DNA of 64,000 nt from Thinopyrum elongatum (Eukaryota > Streptophyta > Magnoliopsida > Poales > Poaceae), in NCBI GenBank assembly GCA_011799875.1, contig JAAAXO010000143.1:1-64000 (forward strand). The letters are read 5' to 3'. The first letter of the stretch is position 1, and every line of letters starts with the position of its first letter. Under the pieces are notes generated by a model. The model was given only the letters and a program-made list of their open reading frames with translations, had not been told where the DNA came from and did no database searches. Of this stretch, positions 1 through 10,295 are shown one piece after another. The translations under genes were made by a program, and so were the position numbers.

Positions 1-549
1 GGAACTATTTTTCTTCTGCGGGTAGCACGAAAATTGGGGAATCCGACTTGTTCACGACTCGTAGTATCGCGTGATCTGGAACTCTAAAATAAAGGAATAA
101 ATACTGGACTCGGACTAGGACTGGTGGCAGAGATGAATATGGTGGAACTCGGACTGGTGATGGTATATGACGGTAGTATATGTGGGCTCGGATTGGTGGT
201 GGTATATGGACTCGGATCGGTGGTGGTATCTGGACTCGGATCGGTGGTGGTATATGGTAGGGGCGATGATGATGGTGCGGCGGCGGCGTGACAACTTGTG
301 AACAGAACTCGAAACTCTAAAGAACTAGACGCTAAGACCAGCAACTTGACACGACGATGCAACCGCAAATTCAACAAAGCAAAAACCCTAAAAAGATTAT
401 GCAAAGGCTCAGATTGGTTAGGATATGATGAACTAACCCTAAATTTTTTTTTCTTGCTTTTTCCTGGACTGTAGGTATGAAGAACAGACTCGATCTAAAC
501 TACGAAAAACTGTAAATCTCACCGAGCAACCTGGGAATCTGATACCACT
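1..549 (-). other. CRW leader (5' untranslated region) with PBS
   Basis: This is the antisense leader of a CRW unit, including the primer binding site (reverse complement of TGGTATCAG, initiator tRNA-Met type, about 539-549) next to the LTR. It contains a short run of ~24-bp repeats around ATATACCACCACCGATCCGA (about 180-255) and a 106-codon ORF (404-84) that recurs in the other leaders. The leader continues past the left edge. Confidence 0.8.
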
Positions 550-1471
550 TGATAAAGACGAGGGTGTCCCGATCTTTCGATGAGATGATAGCTATCGTTT
601 TTGGTAGAGTAGACTTTGACGATCCGACTACGAACGTGCGAGGACGTCGCGCCTTAGCAATCGCTAAACCAACTCCGAGAGGTTATTGACCACGCCGGAG
701 CACAATCAACCTGACCACGAGGGTCTATCTCCTGCAAGCAAACGAAGAACAAGCAAGAAACTAAGATTTGCAATCTGGATATTGCGAATATAAGATGAAA
801 GCTTTATTGATCAAGGTGGGGTTCTGTGACGTCTTGGTCTGGTCGTTGAACACAAACGAAGTACGCGAAGTTGCAGCTATGGCGAACTTTTAATCTAAAC
901 AAAACCCAAAGTCTAAACGGTGCCCTAAGGGCTGTATATATGGAGGAAGAGGAGGGGATTTCGTGGCCCTTGAAGGAGGGGTCCGAAACCAACCCTATCT
1001 CTTGTTTCCCCACACATACGTACTCTAAAAACAGCCTATACTCAAGTATTTCGAAATTACATGGGCCTGGCCCAATAATAAGGTGACGCAGCACCTATAA
1101 TAGCCTCTGGACGAAATTTATGAAGTGACATCTTGTATATTTCGTCCAAGGCTTCCTGCACTCATTATGGTGGCTTCAAAGTCCTGAAATCATCACTTGT
1201 AACTCCGTTCTTGTTCCCCTTGTGCATGCCATCATCTCCATGCTTGAACTTGCTCCAAGGTTCCTCTTTCTTGTCCAAGCTAGGCCCTTCATTTGTAAGC
1301 AAAACAAATGTATCCAATTTAGGCAGCATCATATTCTCATGAACTTTAGAATCATTACCAAGAAACGAAAGTACCTGATATTTTAATTGACGTGCGCGAG
1401 CTCTAGTAATTGGTCCAGTATGTATAGAAGCAGGGGTTGTGGGTGTAATAATGGTATTGATGTCCTCATCA
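550..1471 (-). repeat. CRW LTR, shared between two tandem units
   Basis: A 922-bp LTR on the minus strand, ending at 1471 in GATGTCCTCATCA (the complement of TGATGAGGACATC). The terminal TATCA end is changed here (TGATAAAGACG instead of TGATAGAGGCG). Integrase coding lies on the U3 side and PBS/leader on the U5 side, so it acts as both a 3' and a 5' LTR. It belongs to the H-type LTR subfamily (PASIH / DSKVH / GMHKG in the LTR-encoded tail). Confidence 0.85.
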
Positions 1472-2802
1472 TCCTCCCCTTCTTGAAATGAAGTCGTCCT
1501 CGACGGAAGCTCATCTTCCTCACCCAAATAAGGCTTCAGATCTGCAATGTTAAAAGTGGGACTAACCCCAAAATCTGCAGGCAGCTCAAGTTTATATGCA
1601 TTATCATTTATTTTCTCTAACACCTTAAAAGGACCATCAGCACGTGGCATTAGCTTTGATTTGCGCAAATCAGGAAATCTATCCTTACGCAAATGTAACC
1701 AAACAAGATCTCCAGGTGCAAACACAACATGTTTTCTACCCTTATCTCCAGCAAGTTTATATTTAGCATTCATACGCTCAATGTTCTCCTTAGTTAACTC
1801 ATGCATTTTTAAGATCAATTCAGCACGTTGTTTAGCAACAAAATTAACCTTCTCCGAAGATGGAAGAGGCAACAAATCAATTGGTGCACGAGGAAGGAAA
1901 CCATACACAATTTCAAAAGGACACATCTTAGTAGTAGAATGCAATGAACGATTATAAGCAAATTCAATATGAGGCAAGCATTCTTCCCACATTTTCTTGT
2001 TATTCTTCAAAACAGCCCTAAGCATAGTAGACAATGTTCTATTGACTACTTCAGTTTGTCCATCAGTTTGGGGGTGACATGTAGTACTAAAAAGCAGTTT
2101 AGTCCCCAACTTAGCCCATAAACATCTCCAAAAGTGGCTATGAAATTTAGTATCACGATCTGAAACAATAGTATTTGGCACACCATGCAAGCGTATAATT
2201 TCACGAAAGAACAAATCAGCAACATTAACAGCATCATCGCTTTTATGACATGGTATAAAGTGTGCCATTTTCGAGAACCTATCCACGACAACAAATATGC
2301 TATCCCTCCCCTTCTTTGTTCGAGGTAAACCTAAAACAAAGTCCATAGATATATCCTCCCAAGGAACACTAGGTACAGGCAAAGGCATATATAAACCATG
2401 AGGATTGAGTCGTGACTTAGCTTTTTGACATGTAGTGCAGCGAGCAACAAAACGCTCAACATCCCGTCTCATCTTTGTCCAAAAGAAATGTGTAGCAAGT
2501 ATATCCTCCGTCTTCTTCACGCCAAAGTGTCCCATTAATCCTCCTCCATGCGCCTCCTGCAACAACAAAAGACGAACGGAGCTAGCTGGAATGCATAGCT
2601 TGTTAGCACGAAACACAAATCCATCGTTAACGACGAACTTGTTCCATGTTCTCCCTTCCTTACAATTCTGCAATACATCTTTAAATTCAGCATCATGCAC
2701 ATATTGATCTTTGATGGTCTCCAAACCAAATATTTTAAAGTCAAGTTGTGAAAGCATAGTATAACGACGAGACAATGCATCAGCAATAACATTTTCTTTA
2801 CC
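1165..2802 (-). pseudogene. CRW pol fragment: end of RNase H plus integrase
   Basis: The minus-strand frame begins abruptly in the linker after RNase H ([12 protein letters not shown]) and runs without a stop to the end of the polyprotein inside the LTR. Visible integrase parts are the HHCC zinc-binding region (GHFG...CTTC, about 2530-2430), the catalytic core with D in ISMDF, D in VSDRDTKF and E in GQTEVVNRT, the [10 protein letters not shown] region, and the LTR-encoded tail with [10 protein letters not shown]. Integrase joins element cDNA to host DNA; the tail carries the motif linked in CRM elements to centromere targeting. Everything upstream (gag end, protease, RT, most of RNase H) is missing, and a foreign LTR abuts at 2803. 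The surviving stretch has no frameshift. Confidence 0.85.
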
Positions 2803-3386
2803 TGATGAGGACATCAATACCATTGTTACACCCACAGGCCCTGCTTCTATACATACTGGACCAATTACTAGAGCTCGCGCACGTCAATTAAAATATCAGG
2901 TACTTTCGTTTCTTGGTAATGATTCTAAAGTTCATGAGAATATGATGCTGCCTAAATTGGATACATTTGTTTTGCTTACAAATGAAGGGCCTAGCTTGGA
3001 CAAGAAAGAGGAACCTTGGAGCAAGTTCAAGCATGGAGATGATGGCATGCACAAGGGGAACAAGAACGGAGTTACAAGTGATGATTTCAGGACTTTGAAG
3101 CCACCATAATGAGTGCAGGAAGCCTTGGACGAAATATACAAGATGTCACTTCATAAATTTCGTCCAGAGGCTATTATAGGTGCTGCGTCACCTTATTATT
3201 GGGCCAAGCCCATGTAATTTCGAAATACTTGAGTATAGGCTGTTTTTAGAGTCCGTATGTGTGGGGAAACAAGAGATAGGGTTGGTTTCGGACCCCTCCT
3301 TCAAGGGCCACGAAATCCCCTCCTCTTCCTCCATATATACAGCCCTTAGGGCACCGTTTAGACTTTGGGATTTGTTTAGTTAAAAG
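2803..3386 (+). repeat. Truncated plus-strand LTR with CRW U3 and Quinta-type R start
   Basis: The LTR starts precisely with TGATGAGGACATC at 2803 next to antisense integrase and breaks off at about 3386 inside GTTAAAAGTTAG, where antisense gag begins. The last ~30 bp (GGGATTTGTTTAGTTAAAAG) match the Quinta version of this region, not CRW. One intact terminus and one ragged end fit an insertion followed by a deletion that removed the rest of the insert together with RT/protease of the host element. Confidence 0.8.
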
Positions 3387-4441
3387 TTAGAAAAATTAGT
3401 TCGCGCCAATGCCTGTCGATCCTGCACTTCACGTTCAGCTTTACAAGCAAGATGGAATAAACGAGTGATATTATTATACTCCTTATACTCTAGAATGGTC
3501 TGAATCTCTCTATTTAATCCACCCATGAAACGTGCAAGCATAGCTTCATTCTCCTCAACAATACCACATCTAATCATGCCAGTTTGTAATTCCTGATAAT
3601 ATTCTTCTACAGAATTTTTTCCTTGTCTTAAGCGCTGCAATTTTTGAAGTAATTCACGTTGATAATATGGTGGAACCCAAGGAGTACGCATAGCAGTTTT
3701 CAAAGCAGCCCACGTAGCTGGAATAGGATATAATCTACAATGTTCAGACCACCATACACATGCAAAACTAGTGAAAGCACAAACAGCAGCAGCAACACGT
3801 CGTTCCTCGGGATATTGTAAACATGTAAAACGTTGTTCAGTTTCTAACTCCCAAGTAAGATATATATCAGGAACATATCTACCCTCGAATGGTGGAATAT
3901 TCAATTTTAATTTAGGAAGATGGTCATGATCTCGTACCTGAAGTGGTGGTGCAGACCTACCATTGCGATTATTTGCATGTGGACGACCTGGTGCTGGTGG
4001 TTGCACGTAGTTATGATTTTGATCAACCTCATCCTCATAATCGCCCGCGTAATCATCCTCCTCCTCGGCACCACCAGCAGCAGGAGCAGGAGCCAAAGAA
4101 GCATCAACAGTAGGTACAGCAGCACCAGAAGTTTGGCCATCCTCAAGAGGAACACGCTTCGCTCGTCCGAACTGATTTGGAAGGGGGCGTTGTTGTTGTC
4201 GTTGCAGAGGTGCGACAGGTGCATCCGGTGGTGGTTGGGGAAGACGCGTGAGCAATTCATTAAACTTGTTATCCAGCTTTGTCTCGAACGACTTCTCCAT
4301 GCCATCTATCTTCTCCATGGCCTCTTCAAATCTGTTTAGCACATCTCCCACCTGGCCACTCATCATTTGCTGAAATTTATCATGCAACTCCTTGTTCGTC
4401 ATGTTCTCCTAGTCAATCTCGTCGGCTTGTGATCCTGCCAT
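3387..4441 (-). pseudogene. CRW gag fragment with early stop
   Basis: Antisense gag starts at the ATG in AACCATGGCAGG (4441-4439; MAGSQADE). Codon 10, a Trp in the other copies, is TAG here (4411-4409), so an intact product could start only from an internal Met. The gag includes a coiled-coil-like N-terminal stretch (KELHDKFQQMM), a proline/glutamine-rich linker, an acidic patch, and the Retrotrans_gag capsid core (TWELETEQRF ... WWSEHCRLYP ... YYQELQTGM ... FMGGLNREIQ). It is cut at NFS just before the linker to the zinc knuckle, where the truncated LTR 2803-3386 abuts. Confidence 0.85.
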
Positions 4442-5538
4442 GGTTAGCAGCAATAGAAACACACAAGAATATGATCCTACAGACTACTAGAAAGTGGTGG
4501 TGGTGTGGTGTGGTGTCACAAATCCGTCAAGCAAATCTCAAATTCTTACCAGTTCTTACCCAGCAGCAGGTGGTGATCGGCAACCTTTGTAGTCAAAACT
4601 CTCAGAGCTTGGACAGAGCGATTGCCAGGTGGTGTCAAACGCATGATGTAGATGTATGTGGAGCTGGGAAGGCTTATGATATGGTAGCAAAAAGGGTCAG
4701 CAATAATCAATTCAGAGATGCAATGTTGAATAAACTCTCAACGACGGTACTGTGCTGGTCCTAGGCTAGACCGCGCTAGAGACGCGAGCCAAGAACACTA
4801 ACAAAAATCACGGCGCTGCATGTAAACAAGGGAGGAGCACACTCTGAATATTTTTTTTTTGCACTTTTTTTTCCTCTTTTTTGCACTTTTTTTTTTTGCT
4901 CCGCAACAATTTTTTTTCGAAAAAGTCTACAAATGGTCTAAAAACTGCCTAGCCAGAATTTTCCAGACTTAGTTTTTTTTTTTTTTAAACTGGAACTATT
5001 TTTCTTCTGCGGGTAGCACGAAAATTGGGGAATCCGACTTGTTCACGACTCGTAGTATCGCGTGATCTGGAACTCTAAAATAAAGGAATAAATACTGGAC
5101 TCGGACTAGGACTGGTGGCAGAGATGAATATGGTGGAACTCGGACTGGTGATGGTATATGACGGTAGTATATGTGGGCTCGGATTGGTGGTGGTATATGG
5201 ACTCGGATCGGTGGTGGTATCTGGACTCGGATCGGTGGTGGTATATGGTAGGGGCGATGATGATGGTGTGGCGGCGGCGTGACAACTTGTGAACAGAACT
5301 CGAAACTCTAAAGAACTAGACGCTAAGACCAGCAACTTGACACGACGATGCAACCGCAAATTCAACAAAGCAAAAACCCTAAAAAGATTATGCAAAGGCT
5401 CAGATTGGTTCGGATATGATGAACTAACCCTAATTTTTTTTTTGGCTTTTTCCTGGACTGTAGGTATGAAGAACAGAGTCGATCTAAACTACGAAAAACT
5501 GTAAATCTCACCGAGCAACCTGGGAATCTGATACCACT
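4442..5538 (-). other. CRW leader
   Basis: A full antisense leader between gag and its 5' LTR. It contains splice-like TTCTTACCAG, a poly-T region (about 4850-4990; poly-A in sense), the 24-bp repeat stretch with its proline-rich ORF (5395-5075), and the PBS (about 5528-5538). No other gene is seen. Confidence 0.8.
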
Positions 5539-6460
5539 TGATAGAGGCGAGGGTGTCCCGATCTTTCGATGAGATGATAGCTATCGTTTTTGGTGGAGTA
5601 GACTTTGACGATCCGACTACGAACGTGCGAGGACGTCGCGCCTTAGCAATCGCTAAACCAACTCCGAGAGGTTATTGACCACGCCGGAGCACAATCAACC
5701 TGACCACGAGGGTCTATCTCCTGCAAGCAAACGAAGAACAAGCAAGAAACTAAGATTTGCAATCTGGATATTGCGAATATAAGATGAAAGCTTTATTGAT
5801 CAAGGTGGGGTTCTGTGACGTCTTGGTCTGGTCGTTGAACACAAACGAAGTACGCGAAGTTGCAGCTATGGCGAACTTTTAATCTAAACAAAACCCAAAG
5901 TCTAAACGGTGCCCTAAGGGCTGTATATATGGAGGAAGAGGAGGGGATTTCGTGGCCCTTGAAGGAGGGGTCCGAAACCAACCCTATCTCTTGTTTCCCC
6001 ACACATACGGACTCTAAAAACGGCCTATACTCAAGTATTTCGAAATTACATGGGCCTGGCCCAATAATAAGGTGACGCAGCACCTATAATAGCCTCTGGA
6101 CGAAATTTATGAAGTGACATCTTGTATATTTCGTCCAAGGCTTCCTGCACTCATTATGGTGGCTTCAAAGTCCTGAAATCATCACTTGTAACTCCGTTCT
6201 TGTTCCCCTTGTGCATGCCATCATCTCCATGCTTGAACTTGCTCCAAGGTTCCTCTTTCTTGTCCAAGCTAGGCCCTTCATTTGTAAGCAAAACAAATGT
6301 ATCCAATTTAGGCAGCATCATATTCTCATGAACTTTAGAATCATTACCAAGAAACGAAAGTACCTGATATTTTAATTGGCGTGCGCGAGCTCTAGTAATT
6401 GGTCCAGTATGTATAGAAGCAGGGGCTGTGGGTGTAACAATGGTATTGATGTCCTCATCA
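5539..6460 (-). repeat. CRW LTR (5' LTR of the gag fragment)
   Basis: A complete 922-bp LTR from TGATAGAGGCG to GATGTCCTCATCA, with the PBS on its left. Its U3 end abuts the poly-T part of another leader (6461 onward), so it was inserted in, or recombined into, a neighbouring unit's leader. Confidence 0.85.
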
Positions 6461-7147
6461 TCTTTTTTTCTTTTTTTTTTTGCACTTTTTTTTTTTGCTC
6501 CGCAACAATTTTTTTTCGAAAAAGTCTACAAATGGTCTAAAAACTGCCTAGCCAGAATTTTCCAGACTTAGTTTTTTTTTTTTTGAAACTGGAACTATTT
6601 TTCTTCTACGGGTAGCACGAAAATTGGGGAATCCGACTTGTTCACGACTCGCAGTATCGCGTGATCTGGAACTCTAAAATAAAGGAATAAATACTGGACT
6701 CGGACTAGGACTGGTGGCAGAGATGAATATGGTGGAACTCGGACTGGTGATGGTATATGACGGTAGTATATGTGGACTCGGATTGGTGGTCGTATATGGA
6801 CTCGGATCGGTGGTGGTATATGGACTCAGAGAAATAGCAGATAAGCTGTGGTGGTATATGGTAGGGGCGATGATGATGGTGCGGCGGCGGCGTGACAACT
6901 TGTGAACAGAACTCGAAACTCTAAAGAACTAGACGCTAAGACCAGCAACTTGACACGACGATGCAACCGCAAATTCAACAAAGCAAAAACCCTAAAAAGA
7001 TTATGCAAAGGCTCAGATTGGTTCGGATATGATGAACTAACCCTAATTTTTTTTTGTGGCTTTTTTTTTGGACAATACGTAAGAAAATAAATCTAATCTA
7101 GGGAAAACTGGAAATTCTCACCGAGCAACCTGAAAACTGATACCACT
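6461..7147 (-). other. Chimeric CRW/Quinta leader remnant
   Basis: The antisense leader starts in the poly-T tract and ends at the PBS. From 6461 to about 7055 it matches CRW leaders. From about 7056 to 7147 (GGACAATACGTAAGAAAATA ... AACTGGAAATTCTCACC) it matches the Quinta leader at about 23900-23976. The switch lies in a T-run shared by both families. Confidence 0.75.
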
Positions 7148-8059
7148 TGATAGAGGCGAGGGTGTCCCGATCTTTCGATGAGATGGTAACTATCGATTTG
7201 GTGGAGCCGACTTTGACGATCCGACTACAAACGTGAACGACGTTGCGCCTTAGCAATCGCTAAACCAATCTCCTGAGGTTACTGACGATGCTGGAAGCAC
7301 GATCAACCTGACCACGAAGGTCTATTCCTGCACGCAATCGAAGAACAAGCAAGAATATGATAATGCAATCTGAATATTGCGAATATAGATGAAGTATTGA
7401 TAATGGTGGGGATCCGAAAGCGGTCTTGGTCTGGTCGTTGGACACAAACGAAGTACACGAAGTTGCAATGGCTAACTTTTAACTAAACAAATCCCAAAGT
7501 CTAAACGGTGCCCTAAGGGCTGTATATATGGAGGAAGAGGAGGGGATTTCGTGGCCCTTGAAGGAGGGGTCCGAAACCAACCCTATCTCTTGTTTCACCA
7601 CACATACGGACTCTAAAAATAGCCTATACTCAAGTATTTCGAAATTACATGGGCCTGGCCCAATAATAAGGTGACGCAGCACCTATAATAGCCTCTGGAC
7701 GAAATTTATGAAGTGACATCTTGTATATTTCGTCCAAGGCTTCCTGCACTCATTATGGTGGCTTCAAAGTCCTGAAATCATCACTTGTAACTCCGTTCTT
7801 GTTCCCCTTGTGCATGCCATCATCTCCATGCTTGAACTTGCTCCAAGGTTCCTCTTTCTTGTCCAAGCTAGGCCCTTCATTTGTAAGCAAAACAAATGTA
7901 TCCAATTTAGGCAGCATCATATTCTCATGAACTTTAGAATCATTACCAAGAAACGAAAGTACCTGATATTTTAATTGGCGTGCGCGAGCTCTAGTAATTG
8001 GTCCAGTATGTATAGAAGCAGGGGTTGTGGGTGTAACAATGGTATTGATGTCCTCATCA
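7148..8059 (-). repeat. Chimeric LTR: CRW U3 with Quinta R-U5
   Basis: The U3 part (about 7505-8059) is CRW sequence, including the LTR-encoded integrase tail. The R-U5 part (7148 to about 7495) matches the Quinta LTR (GCAATGGCTAACTTTTAAC, TCGATTGCGTGCAGGAATAG type). It lacks the AATAAAGC of the CRW R region. It abuts coding DNA at 8060. Confidence 0.8.
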
Positions 8060-8119
8060 CGATGCCTCGGTTGAGAAGGCGACCGGCCTCGTCGAGCAAC
8101 TCATGGGTGACAATGCAAA
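8060..8119 (+). pseudogene. Upstream piece of the split coiled-coil ORF
   Basis: Sixty bases of GC-rich non-retrotransposon DNA between two CRW composites. Read in the frame of 14038-14283 it is open and continues directly into that segment once the insertion 8120-14037 and one copy of TSD GCAAA are removed. The encoded stretch (ASVEKATGLVEQLMGDN) has the same charged, heptad-like character as the downstream part. Identity unknown. Confidence 0.7.
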
Positions 8120-9039
8120 TGATGAGGACATCAATACCATTGTTACACCCACAGCCCCTGCTTCTATACATACTGGACCAATTACTAGAGCTCGCGCACG
8201 CCAATTAAATTATCAGGTACTTTCGTTTCTTGGTAATGATTCTAAAGTTCATGAGAATATGATGCTGCCTAAATTGGATACATTTGTTTTGCTTACAAAT
8301 GAAGGCCCTAGCTTGGACAAGAAAGAGGAACCTTGGAGCAAGTTCAAGCATGGAGATGATGGCATGCACAAGGGGAACAAGAACGGAGTTACAAGTGATG
8401 ATTTCAGGACTTTGAAGCCACCATAATGTGTGCAGGAAGCCTTGGACGAAATATACAAGATGTCACTTCATAAATTTCGTCCAGAGGCTATTATAGGTGC
8501 TGCGTCACCTTATTATTGGGCCAGGCCCATGTAATTTCGAAATACTTGAGTATAGACTATTTTTAGAGTCCGTATGCGTGGGGAAACAAGAGATAGGGTT
8601 GGTTTCGGACCCCTCCTTCAAGGGCCACGAAATCCCCCCCTCTTCCTCCATATATACAGCCCTTAGGGCACCGTTTAGACTTTGGGTTTTGTTTAGATTA
8701 AAAGTTCGCCATAGCTGCAACTTCGCGTACTTCGTTTGTGTTCAACGACCAGACCAAGACGTCACAGAACCCCACCTTGATCAATAAAGCTTTCATCTTA
8801 TATTCGCAATATCCAGATTGCAAATCTTAGTTTCTTGCTTGTTCTTCGTTTGCTTGCAGGAGATAGACCCTCGTGGTCAGGTTGATTGTGCTCCGGCGTG
8901 GTCAATAACCTCTCGGAGTTGGTTTAGCGATTGCTAAGGCGCGACGTCCTCGCACGTTCGTAGTCGGATCGTCAAAGTCTACTCCACCAAAAACGATAGC
9001 TATCATCTCATCGAAAGATCGGGACACCCTCGCCTCTAT
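8120..9039 (+). repeat. CRW LTR, first of a head-to-tail pair
   Basis: A complete U3 and R-U5 up to CGCCTCTAT, where the final CA is lost at a junction with a second LTR. The LTR-encoded integrase tail ORF is visible from 8120 to 8426. No PBS follows, so the leader belonging to this LTR is gone. Confidence 0.8.
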
Positions 9040-9919
9040 TACTATACATACTGGACCAATTACTAGAGCTCGCGCACGCCAATTAAAATATCAGGTACTT
9101 TCGTTTCTTGGTAATGATTCTAAAGTTCATGAGAATATGATGCTGCCTAAATTGGATACATTTGTTTTGCTTACAAATGAAGGGCCTAGCTTGGACAAGA
9201 AAGAGGAACCTTGGAGCAAGTTCAAGCATGGAGATGATGGCATGCACAAGGGGAACAAGAACGGAGTTACAAGTGATGATTTCAGGACTTTGAAGCCACC
9301 ATAATGAGTGCAGGAAGCCTTGGACGAAATATACAAGATGTCACTTCATACATTTCGTCCAGAGGCTATTATAGGTGCTGCGTCACCTTATTATTGGGCC
9401 AGGCCCATGTAATTTCGAAATACTTGAGTATAGGCTGTTTTTAGAGTCCGTATGTGTGGGGAAACAAGAGATAGGGTTGGTTTCGGACCCCTCCTTCAAG
9501 GGCCACGAAATCCCCTCCTCTTCCTCCATATATACAGCCCTTAGGGCACCGTTTAGACTTTGGGTTTTGTTTAGATTAAAAGGTCGCCATAGCTGCAACT
9601 TCGCGTACTTCGTTTGTGTTCAACGACCAGACCAAGACGTCACAGAACCCCACCTTGATCAATAAAGCTTTCATCTTATATTCGCAATATCCAGATTGCA
9701 AATCTTAGTTTCTTGCTTGTTCTTCGTTTGCTTGCAGGAGATAGACCCTCGTGGTCAGGTTGATTGTGCTCCGGCGTGGTCAATAACCTCTCGGAGTTGG
9801 TTTAGCGATTGCTAAGGCGCGACGTCCTCGCACGTTCATAGTCGGATCGTCAAAGTCTACTCCACCAAAAACGATAGCTATCATCTCATCGAAAGATCGG
9901 GACACCCTCGCCTCTATCA
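9040..9919 (+). repeat. CRW LTR lacking its first ~50 bp
   Basis: It starts inside the LTR at ACTATACATACTGGACC and ends with CCTCTATCA. The junction with the preceding LTR shares a short CTAT-type match. The PBS and proximal leader are absent, since GCGCCGTGATTTTTG of the distal leader follows directly. Confidence 0.8.
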
Positions 9920-10295
9920 AGCGCCGTGATTTTTGTTAGTGTTCTAGGCTCGCGTCTCTAGCACGGTCTAGCCTAGGACCAGCACAGTACCGTCGTTGAG
10001 AGTTTATTCAACATTGCATCTCTGAATTGATTATTGCTGACCCTTTTTGCTACCATATCATAAGCCTTCCCAGCTCCACATACATCTACATCGTGCGTTT
10101 GACACCACCTGGCAATCGCTCTGTCCAAGCTCTGAGAGTTTTGACTACAAAGGTTGCCTATCACCACCTGCTGCTGGGTAAGAACTGGTAAGAATTTGAG
10201 ATTTGCTTGACGGATTTGTGACACCACACCACACCACCACCACTTTCTAGTAGTCTGTAGGATCATATTCTTGTGTGTTTCTATTGCTGCTAACC
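9920..10295 (+). other. 3' part of a CRW leader
   Basis: This matches the last ~375 bp of complete CRW leaders (compare 32950-33320), ending just before the gag ATG. The PBS, the 24-bp repeats and the poly-A tract are deleted. Confidence 0.8.

Larger units (their letters stand above)
1..8059 (-). mobile_element. CRW/Cereba-like Ty3-gypsy tandem composite (partial)
   Basis: On the minus strand the order is LTR (8059-7148), shortened leader, LTR (6460-5539), leader, gag (4441-3387), a truncated opposite-strand LTR (3386-2803), integrase (2802-1472), LTR (1471-550), then PBS and leader running off the left edge. LTR 550-1471 is the 3' LTR of the integrase to its right and the 5' LTR of the leader to its left, so units are fused through shared LTRs. 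The right edge abuts unrelated coding DNA at 8060. The expected 5-bp TSD partner of CGATG (8060-8064) lies outside the window. Family assignment rests on the LTR-encoded integrase tail and overall likeness to cereal CRM elements. Confidence 0.85.

Noticed and set aside
804..1094. Recurrent 96-codon ORF (MLRHLIIGPGPCNF...) and 69-71 codon partners in every CRW LTR
   Set aside because: They lie in U3/R/U5 and are the antisense or shifted frames of the LTR; they recur only because the LTR recurs. The only LTR frame with support is the integrase tail read in the element's sense direction.
3920..4339. 139-codon ORF opposite gag, repeated at each gag copy
   Set aside because: It is the antisense shadow of the gag linker region (Leu/Ile-rich because it mirrors Asn/Asp/Ala-rich codons), with no independent support.
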